A DNA stretch of 31,604 nt from Chara braunii. Lineage: Eukaryota > Streptophyta > Charophyceae > Charales > Characeae. Position numbers and translations under genes: made by a program. The stretch is from NCBI GenBank assembly GCA_003427395.1, contig BFEA01001162.1, positions 20,643 through 52,246 of the forward strand, written 5' to 3'. Position 1 is the first letter of the stretch. Each line of letters begins with the position of its first letter. Under the pieces are notes generated by a model. That model saw only the letters and a list, made by a program, of their open reading frames with translations. It ran no database searches and was not told the DNA's origin. Positions 18,331-29,207 of this stretch are shown here, in pieces.

Positions 18331-19200
18331 TTTCAACTCCGCTGATAGCAAGGCGACTTTGAGGGCCAAAAAGGAAGCCCGCGCATCGTCGTTGAAGTCA
18401 AGCGACCGGTCCTCGCATTGAAGCTTAGTCAGGTTAGCCACCATCTTCAAATAGCCTTTGATAAAGCGTTGATAGTAGCTGGCTAGGCCGAGAAACGAGC
18501 GGACATCCGTAACGTTCTTCGGTTCCAGCCACTCTTGGACGACTTGAATCTTGTCCGTTAACGGACTAATGCCCTCCAATGTGACGAAATGGCCCAAATA
18601 CTCCAACTCTTGACATACGAACTCACACGTGTCGTGGTTGGCTTTGTACTTGGCACAACGGATTGTCTCCAACACACGTTGAAGATGCTCAAGATGGTCT
18701 TCCAAGGTCCGGTTATAGACGAGAATGTCGTCCAAGTAGACCAGCACAAACCGGTCCAGCATTGCGTGAAACTCGTTGCTCATCGCCGCTTGAAAAGTCA
18801 TTGGGGCATGGACGAGTCCAAAAGGCATGACAACCTAGTCAAGATGCCCGTACTGCGTCTTAAACGCGGATTTGTAGCGATCTTGCAGACGTATCAAAAT
18901 TTGGTGATAGCCCAATTTCAATTCCAATTTCAAAAAATACTTAGCGTCGCCCAAACGCCCAAGAAGATCGTCAAAACGAGGACGAGGCCACACATTCTTG
19001 ATGGTTTGCGCGTTGAGCTTGCGATAGTCAATGCACAAGTGAAGATCCGTCTTCTTTTGCGTACGAAGAGAACTGGCGCACCATATGATGAGCTACTAGG
19101 GCGGATCCAACCCTTGTCCAACAAGTCATTGAGTTGCGCGCGGAGAATGGCGAGCTCTTCCTCGCTCATGTGATAGATGCATCCTTTCGGCGGCACAACA
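18331..19200 (-). pseudogene. gypsy reverse transcriptase
   Basis: Minus-strand frames give, in order: the upstream RT block with LNDLLDKGWIRPSSSSYGAPVLF (19196-18930 frame), MCIDYRKLNAQTIKN and PRPRFDDLLGRLGDAKYF, VMPFGLVHAPMTFQ, the catalytic VYLDDILVY, YLGHFVTLEGI, and the connection block VRSFLGLASYYQRFIKGY. This is a textbook Ty3/gypsy RT. An in-frame TAG replaces the residue before VVMPFGL (about 18832-18840), and frameshifts separate the upstream parts. The coding homology is cut at 18331 by the PLE. Confidence 0.93.
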
Positions 19201-19279
19201 CCGGCGTCAAGAATGATCTCATGGGAGATTGGTCAATCTGGCACCACAACGGTGGAGACTCGAAGACGTCGGCGAACTG

Positions 19280-20420
19280 GTCAAGCAACCGCAAACAGGG
19301 GGCTTCGAAGGTAAGTCTGTAGGTGAAGCTTCGGTCGCCGTGACGGTCCGAAGAAAACATCGGCCGATGTGGTCGGTCCGCTCATTAGCACAAGTGAAAG
19401 AATCGAAAAGGCTTGGCCGTCACAACTTGCCACTGGATCGAAGGGTGCAGAAGAGGAATGGTCAAAAGCGTCACGAACGTTAAGTTTCCGCCTATGGAAG
19501 TTGACCGTGTGGTTCGCACTCGCGAACCAAAGCATCCCCAAAATGATGTCAAAGTCCATGTCCAAGACGTCAAACGTGACTGGCTCTCATGCATGTGGTG
19601 CGAAATAAACCGACACAGCCTCGATATAGCAATCAAGAAGTTGTTGCGTTCGACCGTCCGCCATCTTGACCGCCGTAGGATGTGGCTTCCTTCGAACTTG
19701 TGCGCCAAGGCTGACCCTTTATATAACGGACGGGCTCATGAAATTGCAGGTCAAACCGCTATCTAGCAAAGTGTCGCAGGACGCTTGCCCAACTTAGATG
19801 CGGAGATAAAGAAGCGGTGCGTTGTTGTCGTCGTACCGTTGCGTGCGAAACTCGCAAGCCACCTCGGTGATATACACAAGGAGGTCCTTCACCATGACTT
19901 CATCATCCGTCGGCAAAGTTGGTTGTGCATAGAAGGACAAATACGTGTGCAAATGGACGCATAGTGTTGCGCATTGCGGGCCCGGTAAGCGGCCCGTGGA
20001 AGGGAGAGGAAGCCATGCAAAATCCTCGGGCGACAATGGGTCCAAGACATCCACGTTGAACTCACGTGCCGAATCCCTTGACGAACCACTTGAAGACGAC
20101 GAACTGGCGCCGCTACTGGACGGAGAGGAAACTGCACACACACCTTGTCCTTGAGCTAGAGAGCCTAGCAATGAAACGAGTCGGGCAGCAAAGTCCTCAA
20201 GAGAATGAAGAAGAGGACTTACGACTTCCGCATGTGCCTCAGAACTAAGGGAGGTTGCTCGCAAAGCAACCGGATCCGAAGGCGTCGAGAGTGCAGTCGT
20301 TTCACTCTCAACGGTGCTCACTTTCCCGAAATGGACTTCCTTGGCCTTTGTGGGACAGTTTGCAGTGTCGTGTGCGTCACTGTTGCACCACAAACAATAT
20401 CAGTAATCGGAGCGAATCTT
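19280..20420 (-). pseudogene. gypsy gag C-terminus (CCHC) and aspartic protease
   Basis: The zinc knuckle at 20396-20355 has exact CX2CX4HX4C spacing (CLWCNSDAHDTANC). The following about 200 codons are Ser-rich linker. The retropepsin active-site block LLDSGLTCNFMS is readable with its DSG codons at 19763-19755, and the end of the protease is seen as FDIILGMLWF with the following NHTVNFHRRKL (about 19550-19480). The pieces lie in more than one frame, so at least two frameshifts are present. Order and spacing match Ty3/gypsy polyproteins, with the RT starting about 300 bases downstream. Confidence 0.8.
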
Positions 20421-20439
20421 ATAAACACCCTCCGAGATG

Positions 20440-21173
20440 CCGTAATGGAGCCAAGGTTCTTGAGTTGCTGCACATGTACAACGTGCGCTACGCCAACCTG
20501 TATGGCTGTCTCTATCACTGGTCGGGCGGCGCGTGTCAAGCATGGCCTGACAATATCTTATCCACGCACAAGTTCGTGATCCCCAAGCTGCGCACGAAGA
20601 TCAGTTGGGCTGATCTCACGGCAGCATGGCACACACGGTTCCAGGTGGAACCGCCCGAGCTCCATGCGATGGAGAAACTGCAAAAGTTACACCATAACTC
20701 CTTGCCGAGCACGGATTGGATCGCCGAGTACCAACGCTTGGCATCCACGCCCGACTTGTCGATCAATTTCACGGGCGTGAAACACTACTCCATTACGAGG
20801 TCGTGTCCGACATTGCAAAATGCCTTAACGCAAGTCGCAGAGACACTCACCTCAAGTGAGTTATTTTTCAACAAGGCCTCGCAGATTCTCGTGATAGACA
20901 CGAAAGTCCGCAATGCTGGCCGTTCGTCTTCCACATGCCAAAGTAGAGATGGCCGAAAGTGGTTGTGGTCGCACCAACAACGCCGGCCAATTCCTACAAG
21001 GCTGCTTCGTTCGACAAGGGAGATACATTAACAGCTGCCCGGGATGTTGGCCGCCTGCCCAAAAGGTCACGGATGCGGCAAGACGAAGACAACCACCACT
21101 ACGAACGGGTCCGGTCAGATTAGTTGGAGATCCCCTCTTGTCTATCCTAACATGGACCATGTACCATGAATAA
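20440..21173 (+). pseudogene. gypsy gag capsid part in inverted orientation
   Basis: The plus-strand frame (within 20255-21031) reads like a gypsy capsid domain: YNVRYANLYGCLYHWSGG, then ISWADLTAAWHTRFQV, LHAMEKLQKLHHNSLPSTDW, EYQRLASTPDLSINF, and ELFFNKASQILVIDTKVRNAG. The CCHC knuckle and everything after it are on the minus strand. The inverted block fits exactly between the leader and the knuckle of the same element, so a local inversion of about 0.73 kb is the simplest explanation. A separate gag fragment of another gypsy copy is the alternative. Breakpoints (about 20440 and 21173) are approximate. Confidence 0.7.
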
Positions 21174-22255
21174 GTCAGCCGAAGAAAACTAACTGAAGCA
21201 ATGGAGATTTCGAGGGGTGCAAATGGTCACCGAGCCAGACACGGGGCAGTGTGTGAGAACATGCAGTAAGACCAGTCAAGATCCCCTTGAAAGGAATGTC
21301 CCTACTAGCCGTGTGTCCCGCAAATTCAGCACAGCAAAGCAACGTACTGACGGCAACAGATTTGGGGCCGAAGGGTCCTGTCCCATTGGGCCTGGTCCCA
21401 CTGAGTCCCAAAGGTTCCCAAGTAGGTCGTGGACCAGGACCAATCAGAAAGGTGTCCCAAGACAGTCCTAAACTGCCTCTACCGTACTGAAAAGGAAAAG
21501 ACAACTTCCAGCAAGAACCTTCTCCTACAGCCGTTCAAAATGAAAAGACAGTGCACTGTAGAAAAATATGTCATTGAGAACAAGATACATCATCCATCCA
21601 TCCATCAGGTGAGAAAGCAATCCACATGCTCACACACACAACCAAGACCGCAGAGAAGAGGAAGATAGCCCAGCAGACCCCAACAGGCCATGAAGTACCA
21701 AGCAACCACCCATGGGCATACCCAAGTCACACGGCACTTACCTTTGAGGCCTGGCCTCCAAAGATGGATAACGACTCACCCCCCTCTCTCATAGGTCCTC
21801 CTGACCCCTAGCTAGCACTAGACGAAGTGTCCTAGCATGACTAAGAGGGCCTTCCTACACCCACGTTACAACGCCGGATCCTCTGTCGATGTTGAAAACC
21901 AAAGCAGCAACTTGCAACTCGTCGATGCAGATACCTCCGATCAAGTCTCCCTCTTGAGGGGAAGCCGCAAAGTCACTCAATGTCTTCTTGAAGTCCAGAT
22001 TCCAGGTGCGAGTACCTCTCACTCTCTACTCACTCCAATCGGCCTCCTTTGTGTCTCACCACCCCATTCAATCACTCAAGCAACCTGGTCAGGTCTGATG
22101 TCGACCCTACATGACCTAACCAGGTGGGGGCAGCATCCACATACCTTACTGCCCCTCTTAACCCTAACCTCCAACCCTAATCCGAGATTAGGTTAGCCCT
22201 AACCTAATTCGGAATAAGGGTTAGGGTGACTAACACCTCTCGCCAGCAAGTAAGT
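21174..22255 (-). other. gypsy leader / unassigned
   Basis: Lies between the primer site and gag. It has no convincing open frame on either strand. It is GC-balanced, with a G/C-rich slightly repetitive stretch at 21350-21450 and the telomere-like foldback at 22162-22226. It could include foreign sequence, since 1.1 kb is long for a leader. Confidence 0.4.
22162..22226. repeat. Telomere-like CCCTAA foldback
   Basis: Contains a near-perfect 22-base palindrome ATTAGGTTAG-CC-CTAACCTAAT (22187-22208). It is nested in a longer arm pair, AACCCTAATCCGA (22173-22185) and TCGGAATAAGGGTT (22209-22222). Most of the arm sequence consists of CCCTAA/TTAGGG-type units in opposite orientations, as in a head-to-head interstitial telomere tract. 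Confidence 0.85.
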
Positions 22256-22269
22256 CCGCTCCGATACCA
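22256..22269 (-). promoter_or_regulatory. Primer-binding site (initiator Met-tRNA type)
   Basis: The minus strand reads TGGTATCGGAGCGG starting two bases after the LTR end. This matches the common plant LTR-element primer site TGGTATCAGAGC at 11 of 12 positions. It fixes the direction of the element (minus) and the inner LTR edge. Confidence 0.85.
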
Positions 22270-22271
22270 AT

Positions 22272-22381
22272 TGTTACAATCCTGGTCATTCCCAAAGTGC
22301 AAATTCACAATGAAAGACAATGCCACCCAATTGCGAAAGAAATGAAAGCACTTGCAAAGAGAGAGAGACCAAGAAGAGAGA

Positions 22382-22413
<32 letters not shown>

Positions 22414-22574
22414 GAAGAAGAAGAAGAAGAAGAAGAAGAAGAAGAAGAAGAAGAAAAAAAAAAAGAAAAAGATGTACATCAGCAAGACCAATGACAAATC
22501 CCCCTTCTCTCTCCACCTTCCTCCTCCTCCTTCACTTCGCCAATCTTATTCTTCTTCCAATAATAATAATAACA
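22272..22574 (-). repeat. gypsy 5' LTR
   Basis: On the minus strand the LTR would start TGTTATTATT (22574) and end TTGTAACA (22272), with the 5-bp inverted ends TGTTA/TAACA standard for LTRs, giving 303 bp. The inner edge is well fixed by the primer site. The outer edge is inferred from the inverted end only, because no second LTR exists in the window to compare. It contains the GAA microsatellite. Confidence 0.65.
22383..22455. repeat. (GAA)n microsatellite inside LTR
   Basis: About 24 GAA units, one interrupted by GTA, followed by an A-rich stretch. The long poly-Glu, poly-Arg and poly-Leu/Phe open frames here are artefacts of the repeat. Confidence 0.97.
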
Positions 22575-22592
22575 ATGAGTGGAGTCCCGTGA

Positions 22593-22675
22593 GCAGAGGT
22601 TCCGCGCCCACGCGCGGAGGTTTTGCGCCCGAGAGCGGAGTTTTTGCGCCCGCACGCGGAAGTGTCGCACATTTG
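22593..22675. repeat. GC-rich 19-20-bp tandem repeats
   Basis: Four imperfect units of the form GCGGAGGTTTTGCGCCCGAG directly beyond the outer LTR edge. It is much more GC-rich than its neighbours and has no coding content. Confidence 0.8.
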
Positions 22676-22689
22676 AGCGTTAAACTTCA

Positions 22690-23515
22690 ACGTGAGGGAT
22701 GCTTGTGGAGAAGGACACGTCATCGGATCGGGGGAAGGAGTGTGAGAAGGACACGTTAGCGGGGAGTGGGAAGGAGTGTGGAGAAGGGCACGACATCCGG
22801 GCGTGGGAAGGAGGGTGGAGAAGGAGACGTTAGCGGGGCATGGGAAGGAGTGAAGCTTCAACATGAGGGGTGCTTGTCAGCGGATAGAGGGAAAGAGGGT
22901 GGAGAAGGACACGTCAGCCAGTAGGGGGAAGGAGTGTGGAGACCGACACGTCAGTGGGGCGTGGGAAGGAGGGGGGAGAAAGGGACACGCTAGCGGGTCG
23001 GGGGAAGGAGTGTGAGAAGGGCACGTTAGCGGGGAGTGGGAAGGAGTGTGGAGTAGGGCACGACAAAGGGGCGTGGGAAGGATGGTGGAGAAGGACACGT
23101 CAGCGGGGCGTGGAAAGGAGTGAAGTTTCAATGTGAGGGGTGCTTGTCAGCGGGTAGAGGGAAAGAGTGTGGAGAAGGATACGTCAGCGGGTCGGGGGAA
23201 GGAGTGAGGAAAAGGACACGTCAGTGGGGCGTGGGAAGAAAAGGAGAGAAAGGTACGTCAACGGGGCATGGGAAGGAGGGTGGAGAAGGACACGTCAGCG
23301 GGGCGAGGGAAGGAGTGTGGAGAAGGGCACGTCAGCGGGACGTGTGAAGGAGGGTGGAGAAAGAAAAGTCAGCGGGGGGGAGACGAATGCGTCAGCGGAA
23401 TTGGGGAAGGAGGCGATTGTGCCGGGAGGTGACGAGAAAAGGGTGGAGAAGGACACATCAGCGGGGGAAGACGAATGTGTTGGAGGAGTCGGGGAAGGAG
23501 CGTGGAAAAGTACGT
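22690..23515. repeat. 38-bp minisatellite array
   Basis: About 20 degenerate units, consensus near GTGTGGAGAAGGACACGTCA then GCGGGGCGTGGGAAGGAG, strongly purine-rich on the plus strand. A longer variant containing a (C/T)TTCAA(C/T)(A/G)TGAGGG(A/G)TGCTTGT segment recurs at about 22683, 22853 and 23121, giving a higher-order pattern. The unit is not a multiple of three, so the overlapping open frames are not genes. It ends about 380 bases before LINE-B ORF1. Confidence 0.9.
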
Positions 23516-23894
23516 GGACATATTAGTAAGCGGCGGAGCAGGTAAGGAAACAAGTAAGCCATTGGGGGATAGAGAGAAGAGAGAGGGTAGTGGATCGGTG
23601 GAGGTAACAACAACATAGGGCAAAGGGCAAAAAGGAGGTAGGAAGGATAAAATCAAAGAAGAGAAGTGCCAGAGACGAAACGACAACAACACCAGGGAAG
23701 GGGCGTTGCAAAGGGAGACGAGCTAGTACGAGACGAGGAAAGTAATGATAGGAACTATCCATCGAGGCTCAGGGGAACGAGAGTGGCATCTGGCAGACAC
23801 GTCAGCATGAAGAAGGGAATAAGTAAGCGGAGGAGAAGGGAATCATGGTGCAGGGATCAATGGTGTACTCTTATGTGCAAGCAGCTCGGAGGGG
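23516..23894 (+). other. Possible LINE-B 5' UTR
   Basis: Purine-rich sequence without a recognised gene, between the minisatellite and the first ORF1-like codons. It cannot be aligned to the short 5' flank of LINE-A, so whether it and the minisatellite belong to the element is undecided. Confidence 0.35.
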
Positions 23895-26710
23895 AATGAC
23901 AAAGGGAGATAAGAGGATGGTGGCCAAAGCAGCAAGGGAAGCAAGAGGGAGCATGGCCTCCCAAGGCACCTCAATTCGGGGGGGGATTTGGGTCAACACA
24001 AGGCACTAGGACAGCGGGCCATTGACTTTCTGATTGAGAAAACCAAAATAACAGCGCCAATCAAGGTTACGAAAGAAACTCACAAAAGTCAGGATGGTGA
24101 GGAAGAAGAACTGGATGTGTGGGAGTATCCAGAGCAAGACATTCCTTCGTTGCATGAGCTATACGAGCGGCACACAGTGCTGTTTAATTTTGCAAGTAAA
24201 AGCAGGGATCTGCCATTGAATGAGAAGAGGCGATGGGTGATGGAACGTTTAAGAGGGTTGGAGAGTATTCCGGGGGTAGAACCGGAGGTTTCATATCATA
24301 AGAGGGGAAAGTTCACTGTGGTGATTGTATGTGTTGACCCCCCCTACGCGCAATATCTCCTATCTTTGGGGTCACTGAAATGCTAGGGAACGGTTGTTAC
24401 AATTCAGGCATGGAAACCCCCAAGACCCCTACAAGTGGAAGCTTCTCAGCACAGACAGAAAATGATGAAGGAGCATTTTTCGGTCCAATTTGATAATCTC
24501 TCAGAAGGTATGCATAGTTTTGTGCAGAAGAAATTGTCGGAGGAATACCCAAACAATGCGATCATCGATTGGCTACCGGCAAATCCGGACTTCATGGCGC
24601 CTAATCATGACTCAAGGGTGGCCTGTCTGGAGGTGAGTTCAGGAGCACCTCCCAAGTTTCCGGAGGCCTGGATTTTTTGCAAAAATGGGCAAAGGATCAC
24701 GATTTTTGTCTCAACAAAGACTAATCCCTTCTGCTTTAAGTGTCGCGGAAGAGGGCACCTGGGCATGCACTGTCCACAATCGGGGGCAGGGAGTAAACCA
24801 ATCCAGTTGCGTCAACCGATGCTGGAAGAATCAGATAACAAGCCGGGGATATGGTACATAAATGCAACACAGTACAGGGGATGGATCTTCGACGATAACT
24901 TGGAGTCCCCTAGGTGGGTGTGGGTGCTACAGGGGACACCGACACTAAAGCCTGACATCTATCCACCTTATGATAGCAGATGGAGACAAAAGGGAGCCAA
25001 AAGAATGGAAGATAGGGACATGGGTTATCTGATGAAGCCGATGATTGACGAAACCATGTTATTGGATGATAAGCAAAGATTGAGAACAATGGAAGAGCTC
25101 ATTTAGATTGGGAGGACAACAGAAGCAGCATACCTGGAAAACTTAAAAGCAAGGGAGGGAGCACAAAGCGAAACACAGAACCAAGACCAGGAGATCGGGT
25201 CTGAAGGAGGGGAATGTGGGGAAGGACAGGGAGGGTCAATTAAACAAAGTAGCAATGCCACCTCACTCAAACGGAAAAATAGGACAAAGGAGTCGAGCGA
25301 GTCGGAACAGAGTAAGCAAGGGCATCAGGGATCCAAGAGGGTGCAATCCAGAGGAATCAAGGTCACAAGGGACACCCAGCAGACACCGGGGGGGCAGGAT
25401 CAAGAGATGGAGGCAGAACAGAACGGGACAGAGGTTTCCAGCCCCTTGGGCGAACAAATGGTGATTTCAAGGCAAGAGGACAGTGACCAGACTCCTTCAA
25501 AAGAGCAAGAAATGGAAGAAGCAACGGACCAAGATGAGGAAGTCACAGGCAACGAGACGGAAGTTTCCGAAGGGAAATCAGCCAGTTCCGCTACGAGACC
25601 CAGAAGAGAAAGAGAAGGAGGGGAGGGAGAGGAAGGAGAGGATTCGGAGGAAAGTTCAAATGAAGATGGATGAGAGGATGCGGAGGATCAGGAGGAAGAA
25701 CCTGAGACACTAAAAAGATGGGTCAAGTGCGTGCAGGCGCTGGAGTGGGAGAGGACGGTGGAATGTGTGGTTCGTCTGGCACAACATAAACACTTGCGTA
25801 ACTTGAAGGACGCCATGACAACAACGGAGGGCATCACTACCACAAATCGATTCGAGATATTGAAAAGGGAGAATGAGATAAATGAGTTTTATGCGAAGCA
25901 ATATGGGTGGAAAGCTGAACACCATAATAATGACATTCAGGTGCGAAATGAGGTCTACAGTAAGCAGTTTGAATGGCCAAAGACTTACCTGCCAAAGGCA
26001 ATGAAGAGATCTGACAACAAGCGAAAGGCGAGTTCTGCATCAATATGAGAGGAAATGGGAGATGAGTATCTAATAGAGGATGCACACAGACAAGCAGCGA
26101 TCTTGGAGGCTCAAATTAATGTCCTCAAGGACCAGAATCGTGAGATGGGTGAAGATACTACGAATTTGGAAAAGATAGCTTATGCGCCACATAAGGAAAT
26201 TGAAGCAGCAGCGAGACTATATGCCAGAAACTCACCCAGGCGCAGGGTAATCATCCCCTTCAAGTGGAACGAAGTCCACAAGGAGTGGGAGGTGGCAATC
26301 CACCGCTTGCTGGCGCTGGTCACAATAGATGAGACCAACTGTTCAGGGCATGCCCTGAAGGGTATGATCTCAGAAGATTTGCCAGCCCACGCTATGCGAT
26401 AGGGGACTGGAAGCAGGAAAAGGAGGACAATGCAGACATAGCGGGCACACTACAGACAGAGGATTACATACCAATAATGTTCAGGCTGCAGGAAACGACG
26501 AAGTTGAGTGACGGCCTGATATGAATGCCATGGCAGGTGGTGGAGACCATTCCCTACGGATTGCTAGGGGGGGTGGTAGCGGCATAATGGGTGGTCAAGA
26601 GTGCAACGTTAGTAGTAAAAACCGATGCCTTTTCGTGAAAGCCAGAATACATTGAGAAGAGGATTGCAAGGGGAGCAACAAGGTTGGATCTTTCAGAGAC
26701 AGGGTCTTGA
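23895..26710 (+). pseudogene. LINE-B ORF1
   Basis: Pieces 23988-24386, 24387-25106, 25341-25673, 25731-26048, 26055-26402 and a remnant to about 26710. They align in order with LINE-A ORF1: RNA-binding-like N-terminal domain, CFKCRGRGHLGMHC knuckle (about 24740-24770), WYINATQYRGWIFDD block, Glu-rich low-complexity region, NEFYAKQYGWKAE and KQFEWPKTYLP domain, coiled-coil QAAILEAQINVLKDQNREM, LYARNSPRRRVIIP, and MPWQVVETIPYGLLGG near 26528. Stops include a TAG at about 24384 and a TGA near 26046. The start is uncertain: the basic N-terminus of LINE-A is only partly matched here. Confidence 0.75.
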
Positions 26711-26755
26711 ACACTTCTGAATTAAAGAAGAGCGGACAGAGGATGACAATTCTCA

Positions 26756-27210
26756 ATGCAAGACAACGAAGGAGGACAACAGGGGAAGCGGAACAGAAAA
26801 GTTCAGGCACAGCCAAGAAAGGAGCCTGAATTCAGAGTAGTCTCCTGGAATATAAACGGGTTCGTGCAGATTTTGGATAACCCAGACAAGTGGAACAACT
26901 TTGTCCAGTATTTTGGATGGTTTGATCAGAGTCCGCCAGACTTAGTGTGCTTACAAGAAACTCACTTGACCACTTCGGAAGAACATGAGCAAGTCAAGAA
27001 CAGGATTTTACAAAGATTGAGATGGGTGGCAGCAGACTTCTGGGCACCGGCACCATGCCCACATTCGGTGGGAGTGACGATTCTTCAAAACAAGAGGGCC
27101 CTCTCAGCAAAGAATCTAAAGATAGAAGAAGTGAGGGTGGATTACAGAGAAGGTAGATGGGTGAAGTTGAACTTCCTTTTCCGGGAAGAGTGCTTCGCTC
27201 TCGTATACAG
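26756..27210 (+). pseudogene. LINE-B endonuclease, N-terminal half
   Basis: 152-codon frame with VVSWNINGFVQIL, PPDLVCLQETHL and RWVKLNFLFREECFALV, matching the first half of an APE endonuclease and collinear with LINE-A 7438-7034. LINE-B is in frame across the point where LINE-A is broken. The domain then ends abruptly at the deletion junction (about 27210), so the catalytic C-terminal half is missing. Confidence 0.87.
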
Positions 27211-29204
27211 GTGAACGAACACTTGTCGAAGAGCTATAGAATGTCGAGATCGGTCAGACAGGGGGACCCATTAACAGCCCCCATCTTTTTATTCATAATG
27301 GAAGCAGTGCCATCATTCCTCAAAAAGGATCCTTCCATCCAACATTTGATAGCTGAACCGGATCAGCAGAGTAGACTGATACATTTGCCGACGACAGTCC
27401 TTTTGCAGATGATCTAACGGTGCTTATTCGTGCCTCGAATTCATCCTTCGAGGCGCTCACTCGAGCAATGCTTGCTTTCCAGCCGGCATCCGAAATGAGA
27501 ACAAATTGGCCCAAAACTATAGGATGGTGGTTGCACTATGGAGAAGGAGAGCAACAGCGACCGGTTAATACCCCAAAGGGAATGAAGTGGTCACCTATAG
27601 AGGAACCACTACGTTATTTGGGAATTAGGTTAGCAGAAGCAGGGCCTCACCACTCAATGGCGCCAGAGATTTTAGCCAAAATTTTGATGAAGCTAAGTAC
27701 TTGGGCAACAATTTATACTTCTTTGTTTGGGAGAGCGTTGATCCTAAATGCCTCCATTTTTTCAATGTTGTGGTATGTAGGTTCGATTTGGACACCGCCA
27801 GATCAGTCTATTGGTGAGTTAAGAAGAAGGTCAACAACTTTCCTATGGTCAGCAAACCCAAGTAAACGGAATGTCATATCTAAGGTAGCTTGGAAGCATG
27901 TAATCAAACCAAAAGAACGAGGGGGATTGAGCATATTAGACCCGGGGCAGCAGATGAAGGCGTTGCAAACGAGGTGGATTTTGAAGCTTATCACCCATCC
28001 TCAGGGCAAGGAAAAGCAGAAGCGAAGGCAAACGGACACCTGGGGCAACTGACAAAAGCGATGACTCTTATTGGGCACAACTCCTCAAACTGTGGGGGGA
28101 CATTTTCCCAGCAAGAGTAAGAGAACCTAGGAATAGAGAGGAGGCTCTCCGTCAACCACTTTTCTGTAATCCTTGGATTAAGGATCACCAAGGGAAGCCA
28201 CGTACCCTGACAACAAAAACTTCGAAATGGGGAACATGGGTGGAGCATGGAGTCTGGCAGGTTAGACATTTATGGTCAGAAGACAAGCAGTGATGGAAGA
28301 CGGCAAGAGAACTTCGGAACGAGATGAAGGGTACCCACAAATTGCTAGAGAATCTGAATGATGTTCTTATTTCTATACCACCAGGATGGGTGAACTTACT
28401 AGAGAAGGAGTCGAATTGGGAACAGGGGGATTGTGCCATGTGGTTGCACAAGGATAAACCGGAAGTAGCATTTAGAATAAGAGGTAAGAAGGGACCGGGG
28501 GACGGATGGTTGTCGGCTGATATGTTATCAATAGAAGAAGTAGGGGCCAACATTAGTCAATTAGATAAGACATCTTTTTCCTCGATTATAATCTTTAAAA
28601 AAACAGTACGTAAAGTCAGGGTAGTGGAGACAGACAACTATATGATTTATGCTCCAACTACGTCTCTAGAAGATTTAGAAGTTGACCCGGCAGAATGGGC
28701 ATGGAATCTCAAGGGAGGTTTTCTGGGGGTTGCCAGAAGAGTAAACATACTTCATTATACAACCAAATTCGGGTACAAGCTCAGAAGGAGGTCTTACCCA
28801 CTGGCAGAATCACTGGCTATCCGTTGGGAACGGAGGTTGGAAGTACCCAAGGCGCAAGTTTCTCGTCGTCCGTGGTTAATATTGAGTACTATAAGGTTAG
28901 GCAGGGTCAAAAGTCTACAATGGCTGATTTTCCATGTAGCGCTCCCAGTCAACGTTTGGTTGTATGAGCACAGAGGTCACAATCAAAGGAATCAGATGAA
29001 CCAGACGTGCAATCTGTGTTCTGTTGAACAGACGGAAACCCTGCTCCACTGCCTGCTGCAATGCCCAGAGGCGGCCTATGTGTGGGAAGTAGCCAGGGAA
29101 CTGTGGCAGAAGAAAAGAGCATTTCAACTCTTGAGACAATATATATTATGGACCATATGGAAAAGAAGATGTCAGTTGACAGTAGGAAGGGGGCAAAAGT
29201 TACC
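27211..29204 (+). pseudogene. LINE-B RT (from motif B) and C-terminal finger
   Basis: Starts QVNEHLSKSYRMSRSVRQGD, equivalent to LINE-A at about 5375. Motif C is split by a one-base loss (27400-27420, FADDLTVL across frames). Then come RYLGIRL, FGRALILNASIFSMLWY and ISKVAWKHVIKPK. A further deletion near 28000, a frameshift to about 28085 and a TGA at about 28290 precede the long open frame 28324-29280. That frame has the finger CNLCSVEQTETLLHCLLQC (CX2CX9HX4C) at about 29008-29064. LINE-B sequence stops around 29200. Confidence 0.85.
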
Positions 29205-29207
29205 AAT

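Larger units (their letters stand above)
11576..22574 (-). mobile_element. Ty3/gypsy LTR retrotransposon, interrupted and rearranged
   Basis: Minus-strand order: 5' LTR (22574-22272), primer site, leader, gag (partly inverted), CCHC knuckle, protease, RT, then a 6.3-kb Penelope-like insertion (12065-18330), then RNase H. The gag-PR-RT-RH order and the RT sequence are those of Ty3/gypsy. Integrase and the 3' LTR are absent, so the element is truncated at about 11576. Several internal stops and frameshifts show it is dead. Confidence 0.82.
23895..29204 (+). mobile_element. LINE-B: internally deleted non-LTR retrotransposon
   Basis: Same family as LINE-A, opposite strand. It holds ORF1 (23895-26710), the N-terminal endonuclease part (26756-27210), then a direct jump to RT motif B. 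This is followed by the rest of RT and the C-terminal finger up to about 29200, where it joins LINE-C without a 3' UTR. It is non-functional. A second, smaller deletion (about 50 codons relative to LINE-A) lies near 28000. Confidence 0.85.

Noticed and set aside
22297-22592. Open frames of poly-Glu, poly-Arg and poly-Leu/Phe
   Set aside because: They are translations of the GAA/TTC microsatellite inside the LTR, in all frames and both strands.
22690-23515. A CRISPR array
   Set aside because: Units are contiguous and degenerate with no unique spacers, in a eukaryotic setting.
22936-23545. Arg/Gly/Glu-rich open frames in the minisatellite
   Set aside because: The repeat unit is 38 bp, so the frame changes each unit. 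No methionine-led frame is conserved.
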